Of a DNA stretch of 9,498 bases, positions 1 to 6,828 are shown in pieces (position 1 is the first letter of the stretch; every line of letters begins with the position of its first letter). The stretch comes from Bacteroidota bacterium. Its GTDB lineage: Bacteria > Bacteroidota > Bacteroidia > Flavobacteriales > Schleiferiaceae. A program made the translations under genes and the position numbers. The notes beneath the pieces were generated by a model. That model was not told the origin of the DNA and did no database searches. It saw only the letters and a list, made by a program, of their open reading frames with translations. The stretch is from positions 1 to 9,498 of the forward strand of contig PXYR01000016.1 in NCBI GenBank assembly GCA_003023665.1, given 5' to 3'.

Positions 1-123
1 ATGGCCTCAATATTACCAATTGGAGGTAGTCTTAGTGTGAAAATTTTCGTCTTTAGCCCTCAGTGGAGTCGAGCTAGCGGCCTCCTTAAGACCTTCTTAG
101 AGCAAGAAATAGGGGATAACTAA
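1..123 (+). CDS. possible 3' end of an unidentified gene entering from the left
   Basis: Frame 1 of the plus strand is open from the window edge and stops with TAA at 121-123, giving 40 residues that end in LEQEIGDN. The ATG at base 1 may be chance, and the gene could begin further left. The other two plus frames stop early (TGA around 38-40, TAG around 27-29). If real, the gene converges on ctaA and overlaps its last 38 bases. I recognise no motif. A 40-codon open frame is weak evidence by itself, so this is only a candidate. There is no obvious hairpin terminator between the two converging ends. Confidence 0.25.
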   Translation: MASILPIGGSLSVKIFVFSPQWSRASGLLKTFLEQEIGDN

Positions 124-1099
124 TGGAAGACAAAATCCCAATACTCAATACTAAATGAACCGGTTGCATCAATTGAGGCAGTCCTAAGAAGTAAAGAACC
201 ACGCCAACCATCCATTCAAGAGCAATACCAAAAATCAAAGCATTGAAACCAGGGATATGCAATCCTTTGACTCTTTTTTGATAGAAAAGTAGACTGGTAA
301 TTGCCAGAATAAACCAAGCAAAAGAGCGGTGAATGCGCGGCATGAGTTCTTCAATACTTGGAATGATTTCAAAACGATTCAAAATACCGTGATCAACAGC
401 TGCGTCCACGAGTTCCCGAGTTTGCGTTCCCAAGAAAATCTGAACAACTACAGCCAATAGCAGCACCACCAAGGTTCGTAGTATAGACTTTGGAAGTGCT
501 TTGGTGGCATTATCATTTCGGGCGCGGAGAACAAGTAGTAATAAAACAATGGCAACGGACCCCATCATGTGTATAGTGATTTGATTGGGGACTAAATTGC
601 CGTCAACAACAAGTTTTCCTAACCACGCCTCAAAGCCCAGAAGGAACAATACACTTCCAGACAATAATGCATTCCAAATCGACTTCCGAATTTGAATGAA
701 GCCAATAAAAGTCATCAAAAGAATGGGAAGACCGGAAAGTGCCCCAATTAGACGATTAATAAATTCAATCCATGTATGCATTGGATTAAAAATCGTGTAC
801 TCGTGACGATCAAATTTTGACCAATTCGCTGAAGAGAACTCCTGAGCAGTTGTTAAATCTGCGTTGGCAACCCAAAAATGATTGTCCAATAGTATCATTT
901 GCCCTTGCTTGAACTCCTTACCCGAACGCCATGTCAAGGTCTCTATATTAGATGGAGGTATATTGTAGCCAAAACATTGGGGCCAATCAGGACAGCCCAT
1001 TCCAGAGCCGGTTGCGCGCACAATAGAACCCGCTAGTATCACAAGAAAAATACAGACCAAAGAAACGGTAGCTAACTTTTTAATTATTGGGCTTGTCAT
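86..1099 (-). CDS. ctaA: heme A synthase (CtaA/COX15 family)
   Basis: Integral membrane protein of 337 residues that oxidises a methyl group of heme O to the formyl group of heme A, the cofactor of aa3-type cytochrome oxidases. Residues 28-44 carry the family signature RATGSGMGCPDWPQCFG. C36 and C42 there fit the disulfide pair known in the first external loop of B. subtilis CtaA. About eight hydrophobic segments are visible. Candidate heme ligands are H177 (IHMMGS), H257 (RIHRSF) and H315 (QPVHLV); GTQTRELVD at 224-232 is also typical. The usual ExxH motif of the first half reads E112-F-I-N115, so the expected ligand His is Asn, while H108 lies just before it. The loop between C42 and E112 is long, about 70 residues. 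The ATG is 5 bases after the stop of the HMA lipoprotein, so the two are probably co-transcribed. The family call is secure; the Asn may be normal for Bacteroidota. Confidence 0.95.
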   Translation of the reverse strand: MTSPIIKKLATVSLVCIFLVILAGSIVRATGSGMGCPDWPQCFGYNIPPSNIETLTWRSGKEFKQGQMILLDNHFWVANADLTTAQEFSSANWSKFDRHEYTIFNPMHTWIEFINRLIGALSGLPILLMTFIGFIQIRKSIWNALLSGSVLFLLGFEAWLGKLVVDGNLVPNQITIHMMGSVAIVLLLLVLRARNDNATKALPKSILRTLVVLLLAVVVQIFLGTQTRELVDAAVDHGILNRFEIIPSIEELMPRIHRSFAWFILAITSLLFYQKRVKGLHIPGFNALIFGIALEWMVGVVLYFLGLPQLMQPVHLVLSIGILSSISYPLFLALRRS

Positions 1100-1104
1100 A
1101 AACG

Positions 1105-1452
1105 TTAGTTAGAGAGAGATGCGCTGTAGAAATCTCCACCACCAACTGCTGTAATGCGATTTATGATTTCATCAACAGAAACAATAGTTGAATCAAAAAT
1201 CACTGCGGCTGAGCTGTCTGCAAAATCAATGTCAAATGACAACACACCCGAACTTCTTCTAAGATTTCCTTCAATAGCGCCCTTACAACCTGTTTCACAA
1301 GTCATGCCTGAAATCAATAAAGAAGCTTCTGAATTTGCTGTTGCTTCAAGTACAAGCTTTTGCTCTGAATTCGGAATAGACACTACTTCAGGCTCTGGAG
1401 TTGAACAAGATATCAAAGCAACTGTTGCTGCAAGTATGGTTAGTGTTTTCAT
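1105..1452 (-). CDS. small lipoprotein with a heavy-metal-associated (HMA) domain
   Basis: Protein of 115 residues. Residues 1-16 form a lipoprotein signal peptide: MK, a hydrophobic stretch, then lipobox LISC with C16 as the probable lipidated residue and Ser at +2. After a short polar linker, residues 45-112 resemble an HMA ferredoxin-like domain. The metal loop is GMTCETGC (C52, C56), with three residues between the cysteines instead of the two of classical GMTCxxC. The later part (GVLSFDIDFADSSAAVIFD, then DEIINRITAVGG) matches the domain's strand-helix pattern. It is the first gene of a pair with ctaA. From that context I infer a role in copper handling for cytochrome oxidase in the envelope; a general copper scavenger or sensor is the alternative. 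The domain is seen, the partner is inferred. Confidence 0.85.
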   Translation of the reverse strand: MKTLTILAATVALISCSTPEPEVVSIPNSEQKLVLEATANSEASLLISGMTCETGCKGAIEGNLRRSSGVLSFDIDFADSSAAVIFDSTIVSVDEIINRITAVGGGDFYSASLSN

Positions 1453-1467
1453 TACATCTATTTTTCA

Positions 1468-1475
1468 CAAAATTA
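1468..1475 (-). promoter_or_regulatory. candidate -7 promoter element for the HMA lipoprotein-ctaA pair
   Basis: Read on the minus strand the bases are TAATTTTG, a full match to the Bacteroidota -7 consensus TAnnTTTG. It ends 15 bases before the ATG at 1452, close to the 18-24 bases seen for three other genes here. I see no convincing TTTG or TTG at the expected -33 position, so the assignment rests on one element and its position. Confidence 0.4.
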
Positions 1476-1521
1476 CAAGAGCTATCCACTTAGGGTGTAC
1501 TTTTTGTTACACTTTTGCCGA

Positions 1522-2421
1522 ATGAATGTTTCTAATCAAAACAAGCCGCTCATTCCTTGGTTCATATTTATTGGATTAGCGCTCATTTGGGGTTCATCTT
1601 TCATCCTAATGAAAAGAGCCTTAGAAAGCTTTAGCTACAGCCAAGTAGGCGCCTTACGCGTGAGTATTGCTGCCATATTCATGATCATTATTGGGTTTAA
1701 GCAGTTCAAGTATTTCCGAAAAAAAGATTTGATTCCCCTTCTTATTGTGGGTTTCTTGGGCAACGCTATACCCTACGTATTGTTCCCTCTTGCCGTAAAT
1801 CATCTAGATAGCGGGGTTGTAGGCATCATCAATTCTTTAGTTCCACTGTTTACCGTATTGATTGGGGGCTGGTTTTTTGGTCAAAAGGCAGGCAAGACCC
1901 AGTGGCAAGGAGTAGCCGTTGGTCTTCTTGGTGCTGCCCTACTTATTTTACCCATGAATAGTATACTTCATGGTGCATTTGAAATCGAGGGCGATTTAGC
2001 CTATGGCCTGTACGGTGTGCTCGCAACCATGATGTATGGCACTTCTGTGAATACTCTAAAAATGCAATTACCTCATTTAAAAGCGCTCACGGTTACCACA
2101 CTCAGCTTGGCGAGTGCGGCGCCTTTCACTATTGCATACAGCTTAAGTTCCGGTTTTTTTGATGTATTCTCTACAGATCCAAATGCTTGGACGAACTTCG
2201 GATACATCTGCATTCTTGGAATTCTTGGAAGTGCACTTGCTGTAATTTTCTTCAATCGACTCATTCAAATGACCAGCGCTCTGTTTAGCTCATCTGTAAC
2301 TTACGCTATACCCGTTGTTGCAATAATTTGGGGAATATGGGACGGCGAACAAATTATTTGGAATCACCTTGTAGGTTTAGTGGTGATTATTACCGGTATT
2401 TATCTGATCAATAAGAAATAG
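1522..2421 (+). CDS. EamA/DMT-superfamily membrane transporter
   Basis: Protein of 299 residues with two EamA repeats, about residues 14-145 and 160-296, and about ten hydrophobic helices. Family hallmarks are LALIWGSSFILMKRAL near the N-terminus (19-34), the SGVVGIINSLVPLFTVLIGG helix (97-116) ending the first repeat, and the matching SALFSSSVTYAIPVVAIIWG region (252-271) in the second. The C-terminus is short and basic (INKK). Such proteins move small metabolites (amino acids, nucleosides, drugs) across the inner membrane; the substrate cannot be read from sequence. I chose the ATG at 1522 because the longer frame starts only at a GTG (1495) and would add a short stretch ending in CR that looks like upstream DNA. 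It is transcribed away from the HMA lipoprotein across a 69-base gap and seems to stand alone, ending at a hairpin terminator. Confidence 0.92.
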   Translation: MNVSNQNKPLIPWFIFIGLALIWGSSFILMKRALESFSYSQVGALRVSIAAIFMIIIGFKQFKYFRKKDLIPLLIVGFLGNAIPYVLFPLAVNHLDSGVVGIINSLVPLFTVLIGGWFFGQKAGKTQWQGVAVGLLGAALLILPMNSILHGAFEIEGDLAYGLYGVLATMMYGTSVNTLKMQLPHLKALTVTTLSLASAAPFTIAYSLSSGFFDVFSTDPNAWTNFGYICILGILGSALAVIFFNRLIQMTSALFSSSVTYAIPVVAIIWGIWDGEQIIWNHLVGLVVIITGIYLINKK

Positions 2422-2435
2422 ATATTTTCATCAAT

Positions 2436-2473
2436 AAAAATCCCCCAACAGCCATGGCTATTGGGGGATTTAT
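2436..2473. terminator. two-way hairpin terminator between converging genes
   Basis: AAATCCCCCAA (2438-2448) pairs with TTGGGGGATTT (2461-2471). The stem continues after one mismatch through AGC/GCT around a CATG loop. On the minus strand the hairpin is followed by TTTTTATT, a good U-tract for the M16 operon; on the plus strand TTTATGCTTT follows, weaker but usable for the transporter. It lies in the 69-base gap between the two stop codons. Confidence 0.88.
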
Positions 2474-2490
2474 GCTTTGTATTAGGTTGA

Positions 2491-4554
2491 TTATTTAAAT
2501 AGCTTAGCCTTTACATCGTCACCAAACTCAACTGAATCAACTATTATGGTAAAGGTTTGCTGACCAGCGCTTTGTTTACTGACCTTTGGCATCTTTATAC
2601 CGTTGTATTCGCCCCATTCCTCAACCGTCATGGAAACGGCCATATCTCCTTCAGGGGTTTCAGTAGTTTCTGTGCTCTTATAAAACAATCCAGTTTCTAC
2701 CTCAAAATATCTGGTTTTCTCCCCTTCACTAACCTGATAAACTGCCTTTCCGTCCATTAAGGTTTGGCCGTCAAATGTGAAAGATTCCAAATCTTGCATC
2801 CAAGCAAGTTCATCAACAACAAAAGAAGCTTGCTTCTTAAGATCCTCCAGTTCTTCACCTTCTAGTTCCTTTTCTCCTTGCATTCCACTCTGTTTGCCTA
2901 CACCGTCAACATAAGTCATTTTCATAACCGTCATCCCTTGCATGCTTTGCTCCATCATAAATTTATTAGGTGTAATCTTAGCAGTACGCATTTTAAGCTG
3001 TCCGGGCATTCCAGGGATTTCCAGATGTGCTTTCATGTCCATTGCTTTCAATGAAGACAATACATCTACACCACCCATGGCCTCATAATACTTTGCAAAT
3101 ACAGTTTCTAATGTTATACCCTCTGGCATAAATAAGAAGGTAGGAGCATCTGTTGGCATTCCTTCTGCATCATAGTATTCTACTTCACCAAAAGCAGCTA
3201 GACCTGCAGCTACATCCTGAGCCTTGCCAACTACACTGATTGTAAGGTTGTCCGTCTTCATATATTGATTTGATACGCGCATGACATCCTCTGCCGTAAC
3301 AGCTTCTAAACGTGCCAAATAGTTGTTATAGTAGTCTGAAGGGAGGCCGTATCGTGCAATATTGAGTGCAAAATTTGCTGCACTAGAAGTACTTTCTAGT
3401 GAACGGCCAAATGCTCCACTCAAGGATGCTTTTGCTGCAATTAAGTCTTCTTCGGTAACGGACTCAGTACGCATTCTACCTATTTCCATCAAAAATTCAA
3501 CTATAGCCGAATCTGTAACTTCATTACGCACTTTGGCAGATGCTCCGAATGTACTGTTGAGTTCGTCAATACCAAAGCTGGAATACGCTCCATAAGTAAA
3601 CGCCTTGTCTTCACGAAGATTTGTAAATAATCTTCCCGACATTCCACCGCCTAAAATTTGATTTGCAATTCGCAAAGGTTCAATATCTGGATGACCTTGC
3701 GGAAGATCAATGACATTACCCAACCAAACTACAGATTGCACAGCAGACGGTTTATCAACCATAACAACTCTTCCGGCAGAAGGAACTGATGTTTTCTCAT
3801 AGTCGTGCGACGGAACATCCGAAGCCTTCCAACCCTTAAGTGCTTTGCTCAACTTTTTCTTTGCATCCTTTACGGTGATATCACCAATGACAACCATGTA
3901 AGCAATATTTGGGCGGAAGTAAGAAGAAAAATAGTTCTTACAATCTTCAAGAGTCACTGCTTCAACCGTTGACTCCGTCATAACCTCGCCGTATGGATGC
4001 TCTAGACCATAAAGAGTCGCACCGCGAAGGTTACCGGCAATTGCATCAGGATCGTCCGCATTCGCTTTCAAGCCAGAAGTCATTTGGGACTTGAGTTTTT
4101 CAAATTCTTCAGTCTCAAAACTTGGATTCAACAACACATCCGACATGATTTCAACCAAATCATCCGTATACTTACTCAGTCCGCCTATATTCATGGAACT
4201 TGCTGATGTTGAAAATCGAGCACCCATAAAATCAACCTCTTCATCAAGTTGAGCCTTAGTTCTAGTAGTTGTACCAGAACCCAATAGATCTCCTGCAATA
4301 GCAACATATCCAGCCTTCTCTCCTTCTACGATTGGGTCGCGATCTAAAATCAGGGACATGGAAATTCGAGGTAATTTATGGTCTTCAACCACAAAAACTT
4401 TTAAGCCATTCTTCAATTCAAAGCTCTCATAGGAGGCAATGGTTGGAACTCGAGCTGGACCTGGGGAAGGTGCTGTCGATCGGTCAATGGTAGTTTGTGC
4501 CGTCAATGAGAAGGCAACAACTACAGCAATAAGGGAGTATATATATTTTTTCAT
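2491..4554 (-). CDS. M16-family peptidase-like subunit lacking the zinc site, with a C-terminal extra domain
   Basis: Protein of 687 residues with a signal peptide (MKKYIYSLIAVVVAFSLTA, cut probably before Q20), hence periplasmic. Residues about 42-455 form two M16 halves. Where active members have HxxEH, this protein has A85-I-A-G88-D89, so all three zinc/catalytic positions are lost. The second half keeps the substrate-binding pair in SGRLFTNLREDKAFTYG: R314 and Y321, with the same spacing as R824/Y831 of insulin-degrading enzyme. Residues about 484-687 are an extra domain starting FAKYYEAMGG, rich in beta strands and reminiscent of LolA-like lipoprotein-carrier folds; that is my inference. 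It has a Met-rich stretch (11 Met in 505-558). The gene follows the active M16 gene by 8 bases, so I infer a two-subunit protease. Its stop is followed by the shared hairpin terminator. Confidence 0.93.
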   Translation of the reverse strand: MKKYIYSLIAVVVAFSLTAQTTIDRSTAPSPGPARVPTIASYESFELKNGLKVFVVEDHKLPRISMSLILDRDPIVEGEKAGYVAIAGDLLGSGTTTRTKAQLDEEVDFMGARFSTSASSMNIGGLSKYTDDLVEIMSDVLLNPSFETEEFEKLKSQMTSGLKANADDPDAIAGNLRGATLYGLEHPYGEVMTESTVEAVTLEDCKNYFSSYFRPNIAYMVVIGDITVKDAKKKLSKALKGWKASDVPSHDYEKTSVPSAGRVVMVDKPSAVQSVVWLGNVIDLPQGHPDIEPLRIANQILGGGMSGRLFTNLREDKAFTYGAYSSFGIDELNSTFGASAKVRNEVTDSAIVEFLMEIGRMRTESVTEEDLIAAKASLSGAFGRSLESTSSAANFALNIARYGLPSDYYNNYLARLEAVTAEDVMRVSNQYMKTDNLTISVVGKAQDVAAGLAAFGEVEYYDAEGMPTDAPTFLFMPEGITLETVFAKYYEAMGGVDVLSSLKAMDMKAHLEIPGMPGQLKMRTAKITPNKFMMEQSMQGMTVMKMTYVDGVGKQSGMQGEKELEGEELEDLKKQASFVVDELAWMQDLESFTFDGQTLMDGKAVYQVSEGEKTRYFEVETGLFYKSTETTETPEGDMAVSMTVEEWGEYNGIKMPKVSKQSAGQQTFTIIVDSVEFGDDVKAKLFK

Positions 4555-4562
4555 TTTAAATC

Positions 4563-5882
4563 TTATTCAGCTGGTTCTTCACTCTTAGGCAAATAGCGCA
4601 AAACAACTCTATTGTCTTTTACCAGATATTTTTTAGCCACGCGTTGTATGTCCTCACGAGTTACGCTTCGGTAACGCTCTATTTCTGTATTGATATAGTT
4701 TGCATCGCCATAGTACGTATGATAATCCGCTAGAGATTCAGCAATACCGGCCATTTTTGAATTGCTCTGGATAAAATTGCTTTCCATTTGATTTTGGATT
4801 TTCTGGAATTCACGCTCAGAGATAAGATCATTTTGAAGATTCGATATCTCTTCTTCTAATGCAGGAACCATATCGTCAATAGTTTTCCCAGCATTAGCTA
4901 GAGAAAAGGTGATGAATGCACCGCCTTGCTCTAGAGAAAAAGGAAAGGCAAAAACTTGTAGAGCAGTTTGATCTTGATCAACCAATCTCTTGTACATACG
5001 GGATGACGGACCACCACTCAATACGGAACTTGCCATTTGAAGTGCGTAAGCATCGTCTGAGGTTTGCGGAGGCATCCGATAACCCATCATAATCGCCGGT
5101 AACTGAATGTTATCATAAATTGTTGCAGTTTGCTCACCGCCTAATGCCGGTTCCTTAACTGTTGGTTGCACAACATCTGCCCCTCTTGGTATTTCTCCAA
5201 AATAGGCCTGAATAAGCGCTTTGGTTTTTTCAATATCTATGTCTCCTGCAATACTTAAAGTAGCATTATTTGGGACATAGAATTTTTTATAAAAGTTCAT
5301 GAACTCATCCAATTGAGCTGCATTCAAATGATCCATGGATCCGATGGGAACCCAATTATATGGATGTTCGGTATACAAACGCTTCATCATATTTTCCAAC
5401 CAAGAACCGTATGGTTGGTTATCTACACGCTGTCTCTTTTCTTCCTTAACAACTTCACGCTGTGTTTCAACACCTATGTTTTGAATATTTGCATGAAGCA
5501 TTCTTTCACTTTCCAACCACAGGCCTAATTCCATTTGATTAGACGGTAGCAATTCAAAATAAAAGGTTCTGTCTTGTGAGGTGTTTGCATTAAGTGCACC
5601 ACCGGCGTTAGTCACATAACTATCGAATTCCCCGCGACCTATATTTTCGCTTCCTTCAAAAAGCAGATGCTCAAAGAAATGTGCGAAACCCGTGCGTTCT
5701 GGATCTTCATTTTTACTACCAACGTGGTAGAGGACAGTTACAGCCGCAATAGGGGTACTGTGGTCTTCGTGAAGAATAACGTGTAAACCGTTGTTTAAAT
5801 CGTACTCTTCAAAATCAATTTTGTTTTGAGCACATAAGGCAGTTGAAAACGCCAAAGCACCCAAGATCATGAAGTTTTTCAT
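4563..5882 (-). CDS. M16-family zinc metallopeptidase, catalytic subunit
   Basis: Secreted protease of 439 residues from the chosen ATG. The signal peptide is MKNFMILGALAFSTALCA, cut probably before Q. The inverted zinc motif is intact in GFAHFFEHLLFEGS: H68, E71 (general base) and H72, with the third ligand probably E148 in VVKEEKRQR, 76 residues on. The second half shows the family's SSRMYKRL segment, but the substrate-binding Arg/Tyr positions are V301 and L308, so it needs a partner to complete the site. That partner is the next gene, 8 bases downstream. The longer frame would begin at a TTG (5909) lying inside a promoter-like element and would add nine residues before the signal peptide, so I reject it. 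The length fits bacterial M16 subunits of 420-460 residues. Likely job: degrading peptides in the periplasm; the substrate is unknown. Confidence 0.94.
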   Translation of the reverse strand: MKNFMILGALAFSTALCAQNKIDFEEYDLNNGLHVILHEDHSTPIAAVTVLYHVGSKNEDPERTGFAHFFEHLLFEGSENIGRGEFDSYVTNAGGALNANTSQDRTFYFELLPSNQMELGLWLESERMLHANIQNIGVETQREVVKEEKRQRVDNQPYGSWLENMMKRLYTEHPYNWVPIGSMDHLNAAQLDEFMNFYKKFYVPNNATLSIAGDIDIEKTKALIQAYFGEIPRGADVVQPTVKEPALGGEQTATIYDNIQLPAIMMGYRMPPQTSDDAYALQMASSVLSGGPSSRMYKRLVDQDQTALQVFAFPFSLEQGGAFITFSLANAGKTIDDMVPALEEEISNLQNDLISEREFQKIQNQMESNFIQSNSKMAGIAESLADYHTYYGDANYINTEIERYRSVTREDIQRVAKKYLVKDNRVVLRYLPKSEEPAE

Positions 5883-5906
5883 TAAAGATATTTTAGGATA
5901 GTACCT

Positions 5907-5932
5907 CAAATATAAGGTCTCAATACCTGCAA
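5907..5932 (-). promoter_or_regulatory. candidate promoter of the M16 operon
   Basis: On the minus strand, TATATTTG (5914 to 5907) matches the -7 consensus TAnnTTTG. It ends 24 bases before the ATG at 5882, which predicts a leader of about 18-20 bases. A TTG at 5932-5930 lies 15 bases upstream, shorter than the 18 of the rplU promoter, so the -33 part is doubtful. The element contains the TTG that would otherwise look like the gene's start. Confidence 0.5.
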
Positions 5933-5980
5933 GTCGAAGAAATGCGGTTCAACTTTTTGAAATCTTACCTATTTTAACGC

Positions 5981-6010
5981 TTTGTTATTAAAGCAGTTGT
6001 TTTATATTTG
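5981..6010 (+). promoter_or_regulatory. promoter of rplU-rpmA
   Basis: TTTG (5981-5984), 18 bases, then TATATTTG (6003-6010): a full match to the Bacteroidota primary sigma-factor promoter (TTTG at -33, TAnnTTTG at -7). Transcription should begin near 6015-6018, leaving a leader of only about 15 bases before the ATG at 6032. That leaves no room for the structured L21 leader RNA known from other phyla. Confidence 0.72.
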
Positions 6011-6031
6011 CAGCCCTTAAAAAGAAGTATA

Positions 6032-6508
6032 ATGTACGCAATTGTAGAGATAGCAGGGCTTCAATACAAAGTTGAAAAAGACCAACGCTTGTACGTAAAC
6101 CGCTTAAATGTTGAGGCAGGGAAGAAAGTAAAATTCGACCGTGTCCTCCTCATAGAAGAGAAAGGTGATGTAAAGGTTGGCGCCCCAGTTATAGACGGAG
6201 CTAAAGTAGATGCTACCGTTAACGGCGAAGTAAAAGGCGACAAAATTCTTGTATTCAAGAAGAAGCGTCGCAAGGGTTACCAGAAAATGAATGGTCACCG
6301 TCAAATTTTTACTTCAATTACTATTAACAAAATCACTGCGAAAGCTCCAGCTAAAAAAGCGGCAGCAAAAGCAACTGAAGAAAAGGAAGCTGCTCCTAAA
6401 AAGGTTGCGGCTAAAAAAGCAACTACTGCTAAGAAACCAGCAGCAAAGAAGCCAGCTACTAAAAAGGCAGCTCCTAAGAAACCAGCAGCAAAAAAAGCAG
6501 ATAAATAA
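6032..6508 (+). CDS. rplU: 50S ribosomal protein L21 with a Lys/Ala-rich C-terminal tail
   Basis: Protein of 158 residues; L21 usually has about 103. Residues 1-102 are a complete L21: the start MYAIVEIAGLQYKVEKDQ and the rRNA-binding signature KKKRRKGYQKMNGHRQIFTSITI near 76-98. Residues 103-158 are a low-complexity tail made of A, K, P and T in repeats such as AAKKPAAKK, like the tail of histone H1, with a few acidic residues (TEEKE). It is probably unstructured and positively charged. I chose the ATG at 6032 because the longer frame begins at a TTG (6008-6010) that is the last part of the promoter. rpmA follows after 6 bases. L21 binds 23S rRNA in the large subunit. Tails on L21 occur in other Bacteroidota as far as I recall; the role of this one is unknown. 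Confidence 0.97.
   Translation: MYAIVEIAGLQYKVEKDQRLYVNRLNVEAGKKVKFDRVLLIEEKGDVKVGAPVIDGAKVDATVNGEVKGDKILVFKKKRRKGYQKMNGHRQIFTSITINKITAKAPAKKAAAKATEEKEAAPKKVAAKKATTAKKPAAKKPATKKAAPKKPAAKKADK
6429..6492 (+). repeat. direct repeat inside the rplU tail
   Basis: CTAAGAAACCAGCAGCAAA occurs exactly at 6429-6447 and again at 6474-6492, 45 bases (15 codons) apart and in frame. The shorter GCTAAAAAAGC occurs at 6350-6360 and 6410-6420. These repeats encode the KKPAAKK units and would let the tail gain or lose whole units by slippage or recombination without breaking the frame. Confidence 0.85.
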
Positions 6509-6514
6509 AAAGTT

Positions 6515-6772
6515 ATGGCTCACAAGAAAGGTGTAGGTAGTTCGAAAAACGGACGCGAATCAGCAAGTAAAAGATTGGGTATCAAAATCTTTGGTGGCCA
6601 AGATGCAATCGCAGGAAATATTATCGTGCGTCAGCGAGGAACCAAGCATAATGCAGGTGAAAACGTAGGTATTGGAAAAGACCATACGTTGTTTGCACTT
6701 GTAGATGGCAAAGTTGAGTTCCGCAAGAAAAAAGACAATAGAAGTTACGTGAGCGTTGTACCAAACGCTTAA
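6515..6772 (+). CDS. rpmA: 50S ribosomal protein L27
   Basis: Protein of 85 residues, the normal length. It begins MAHKKGVGSSKNGRES, and after Met removal the N-terminal Ala-His-Lys tail reaches toward the peptidyl-transferase centre in known ribosomes. It has no cleavable N-terminal extension of the Firmicutes type. Typical features follow: KRLGIKIFGGQ, the IIVRQRGT segment at 37-44, and NVGIGKDHTLFALVDGKVEF. It sits 6 bases after rplU with no promoter between, the usual L21-L27 pair, and ends 21 bases before a strong terminator. Confidence 0.98.
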   Translation: MAHKKGVGSSKNGRESASKRLGIKIFGGQDAIAGNIIVRQRGTKHNAGENVGIGKDHTLFALVDGKVEFRKKKDNRSYVSVVPNA

Positions 6773-6793
6773 AGCTTCACTCGTTTAGACTTG

Positions 6794-6828
6794 AAAGAGC
6801 CGTGCTTGTATAAGCACGGCTCTTTTTT
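6794..6828 (+). terminator. Rho-independent terminator of rplU-rpmA
   Basis: AAAGAGCCGTGCTT (6794-6807) pairs perfectly with AAGCACGGCTCTTT (6812-6825) around the loop GTAT, and T's continue to 6828. The T-tract overlaps the stop codon (6827-6829) of the converging dehydrogenase gene. The hairpin can also end that gene's transcript, although only TTT follows the stem on that strand. Confidence 0.92.

Noticed and set aside
1495..1512. Inverted repeat GTGTA-N8-TACAC upstream of the transporter gene as an operator
   Set aside because: Five-base arms occur by chance often, and no regulator gene is nearby.
1154..1525. 123-residue open frame on the plus strand
   Set aside because: It is antisense to the HMA lipoprotein, which has a clear lipobox and metal motif; the plus frame shows no domain.
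5858..5882. Lipoprotein signal in the first M16 protein (Cys in STALCAQ)
   Set aside because: The residues before Cys (T-A-L) do not fit a lipobox; cleavage after ALCA by signal peptidase I is more likely.
6291..6536. Other frames through the L21 tail (Leu/Lys/Gln-rich on plus, Phe/Cys/Ser-rich on minus)
   Set aside because: By-products of the repetitive AAA/GCA codons; no start context or homology.
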